DNA from: Thiotrichales bacterium
GTDB taxonomy: Bacteria > Pseudomonadota > Gammaproteobacteria > HK1
Direction of reading: 5' to 3'
Assembly (NCBI GenBank): GCA_026709935.1
Contig: JAPOSC010000041.1
Coordinates: 1-64,000 of the forward strand
DNA length: 64,000 bases
The notes under the pieces are model-generated. The model had not been told where the DNA came from. It made no database searches and worked only from the letters and a program-made list of their open reading frames with translations. Numbering within the stretch: the stretch's first letter is position 1; each line of letters opens with the position of its first letter. Both the position numbers and the translations under genes were made by a program. Of this stretch, positions 62,858 to 64,000 are shown one piece after another.

Positions 62858-63442
62858 TCACTCCTGTGCGGGGCCGCAGGTCGCTTCGATCCGCTCTCCG
62901 TCGCCGGTCTGCCACGGCATCATCGGTACCGTGGAGATGGAGTTCTTCGGCGAGCCTTCGATCACCTTCGTCGAGTAGACGAGATACACGAGGGTGTTGC
63001 GCTTGCGGTCGCAGAAGCGAACGACCTGCAGGGTCTTGAAGACGATGGAGCGTCGTTCGCTGAAGACCTGCTCGCCGTCTTCCAGCGGTTCGGCGATCCG
63101 GATCGGGCCGATCTGGCGGCAGGCGATGGATGCGTCGGAGGTGTCGACGCTCGTGCCGACCCACTTGCCCACGCCGCCGGTGACCGCCCGGCTCAGGTGA
63201 CAGGTCACGCCCTCGATCTTCGGGTCGTCGAAAGCCTCGATCTCGATCGAATCGTTCGCTCCGACCATCCGGAACGTGGTGTCCACGCTGCCGATGATCT
63301 CCGCGCGGGCGGCACCGCACGCGAGGAGGAGTGACACCGCTGCCGCGAGGAAGGAGCGCGACTTGAAGGCGGGGCTCGGGGAGCGGTGGGCACTGCAGAT
63401 GCGGCGGCGGCCCCCGGGCATCGACGACTCGTGGTTCGTCAT
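62858..63442 (-). CDS. creA: CreA family periplasmic protein
   Basis: 194 residues. A long N-terminal signal (ending LAAAVSLLLACGAARA) precedes the conserved EIIGSVDTTFRMVGANDSIE, EAFDDPKIEGVTCHLSRA, DTSDASIACRQIGPI and VVRFCDRKRNTLVYLVYSTK blocks, which match E. coli CreA. Function is unknown. ATG 63442 has AGGAGC before it. Convergent with dsrP. Confidence 0.92.
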   Translation of the reverse strand: MTNHESSMPGGRRRICSAHRSPSPAFKSRSFLAAAVSLLLACGAARAEIIGSVDTTFRMVGANDSIEIEAFDDPKIEGVTCHLSRAVTGGVGKWVGTSVDTSDASIACRQIGPIRIAEPLEDGEQVFSERRSIVFKTLQVVRFCDRKRNTLVYLVYSTKVIEGSPKNSISTVPMMPWQTGDGERIEATCGPAQE

Positions 63443-63966
63443 CGCTCCTGCTCCTCCCTCCGCCTGTCCCGGTCCGCGCATGTGCCGGCGGCTCCAGCGC
63501 CTTGCTTCCCCTGACTCTTCCGTGCGTTTCCACTCGGTCGGGCGCTGATGTTCCCGGGTGTCGTCAAGTTCGCCAAGCTCGCCATGCCCGCGACAACCGC
63601 ACCCCCCGGGTCCATCCTGCCTCGTCCGGCCACTATACGGTCGGCCGAGAATGGTAACGTGGATACGACGCGCAGCGAACCTTGTTGAATTTCACCGATG
63701 TCGAAGCGCGTCGGTCGGGCTTTTCCTGCGGACGGAGTGCCTCGACAACTTTCTGCGCTTCAGCGCGAGGAAGCGGCAGAAAATCGTTTGATGCCCTCGC
63801 GATGGATTGAGCCATCAACTTCTTTATCCGCACTTCTCACCGGATCTCGAAACGGGCTACCCATGAGGCTCGTGGCCGGCACCGAGTGGTTCCTGGCCAG
63901 GCTGCGACGCCTGCATTGCCGGACCTCATGTTCGTGCATTCGCGCTGTGTGAATCGGGCAGTGACC
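63443..63966. other. 524-base intergenic stretch, no gene seen, with degenerate repeat
   Basis: It contains GAATTTCACCGATG (63685-63699), which resembles the arm of the palindromic elements, and a weak family C copy (63831-63890: CTTCTCACCGGATCTCGAAA and TGGTTCCTGGCCAGG). No credible gene. Confidence 0.5.
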
Positions 63967-64000
63967 TCAGCCCACCACGCCCTGCTCGTGCTTCATGCAA
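63967..64000 (-). CDS. Possible 3' end of a minus-strand gene entering from beyond the window
   Basis: The last 34 bases on the minus strand read ...CMKHEQGVVG then TGA. This could be a C-terminus, but eleven codons are too few to judge. Confidence 0.2.
   Translation of the reverse strand, partial: CMKHEQGVVG

Overview
The window is about 64 kb of high-GC proteobacterial chromosome, most likely from a sulfur-oxidising gammaproteobacterium. The reasons are a divergent tsaD / rpsU-yqeY-dnaG-rpoD macromolecular synthesis block, a hisI-hisE-tatABC block, rpmB-rpmG, a gammaproteobacterial-type RpoH, and a sulfur-oxidation (reverse) dsr cluster with dsrEFH and dsrL and no dsrD visible. No rRNA, tRNA, CRISPR array, integrase or transposase was found. 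A host-associated or marine lifestyle is possible given the methylated-amine genes, but that is a guess.

Layout. (1) 1-13.9 kb: a 5'-truncated N,N-dimethylformamidase-type large subunit; rpoH; a divergent pair of hsp20 and def; a Ser/Thr kinase overlapping a C45 acyltransferase; then assorted metabolic genes (class II aldolase, flavodoxin-like protein, DUF2058 protein, hydroxyacid dehydrogenase, trans-sulfuration enzyme, peptidoglycan-binding lipoprotein-like protein). (2) 13.95-17.3 kb: a complete polar amino-acid ABC importer on the minus strand. (3) 17.6-30.1 kb: a nitrogen / N-methyl compound region: ammonium channel, two old-yellow-enzyme-type demethylases, PrpF-like isomerase, LLM oxidoreductase, creatinase, the remains of a polyamine-type ABC importer, and an MBL hydrolase. 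(4) 30.3-36.9 kb: rpoD, dnaG, yqeY, rpsU, tsaD, plsY. (5) 37.3-43.3 kb: folB, folK, a NUDIX hydrolase, a pteridine-reductase-like SDR, a MidA-like methyltransferase, uppP and an NDUFA9-like epimerase. (6) 43.4-48.7 kb: a low-GC orphan secreted protein, hisI, hisE, tatABC, an acyl desaturase, a strong bidirectional terminator, rpmG and rpmB. (7) 48.9-62.7 kb: a TauD/TfdA dioxygenase divergent from dsrABEFHCMKLJO, then an opposite-strand outer-membrane protein gene, then dsrP. (8) 62.9 kb to the end: creA and a repeat-bearing intergenic stretch.

How the parts fit. DsrAB (siroheme sulfite reductase run in reverse), DsrEFH and DsrC (sulfur relay), DsrMKJOP (membrane electron-transfer complex) and DsrL (NAD(P)H-linked oxidoreductase) together oxidise sulfane sulfur to sulfite. 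DsrO carries a twin-arginine signal, and tatABC lies only a few kb upstream. Creatinase yields sarcosine and urea, dimethylformamidase yields dimethylamine, and the two demethylase-like flavoproteins could feed on such N-methyl compounds.

The most unusual property of the window is a set of short dispersed repeats, mostly intergenic: (A) an 80-95 bp family around a GGCGGGAATGGCTG core, (B) a family around TCGGAGCGCCAGCGGGAATCGC, (C) a 60 bp family beginning CTCGAACCGGAG, palindromic elements ending in GGTGAAATTT, and REP-like GTCATTCCCGC hairpins. One palindrome lies in frame inside the TauD gene, and REP-like hairpins split the dsr cluster.
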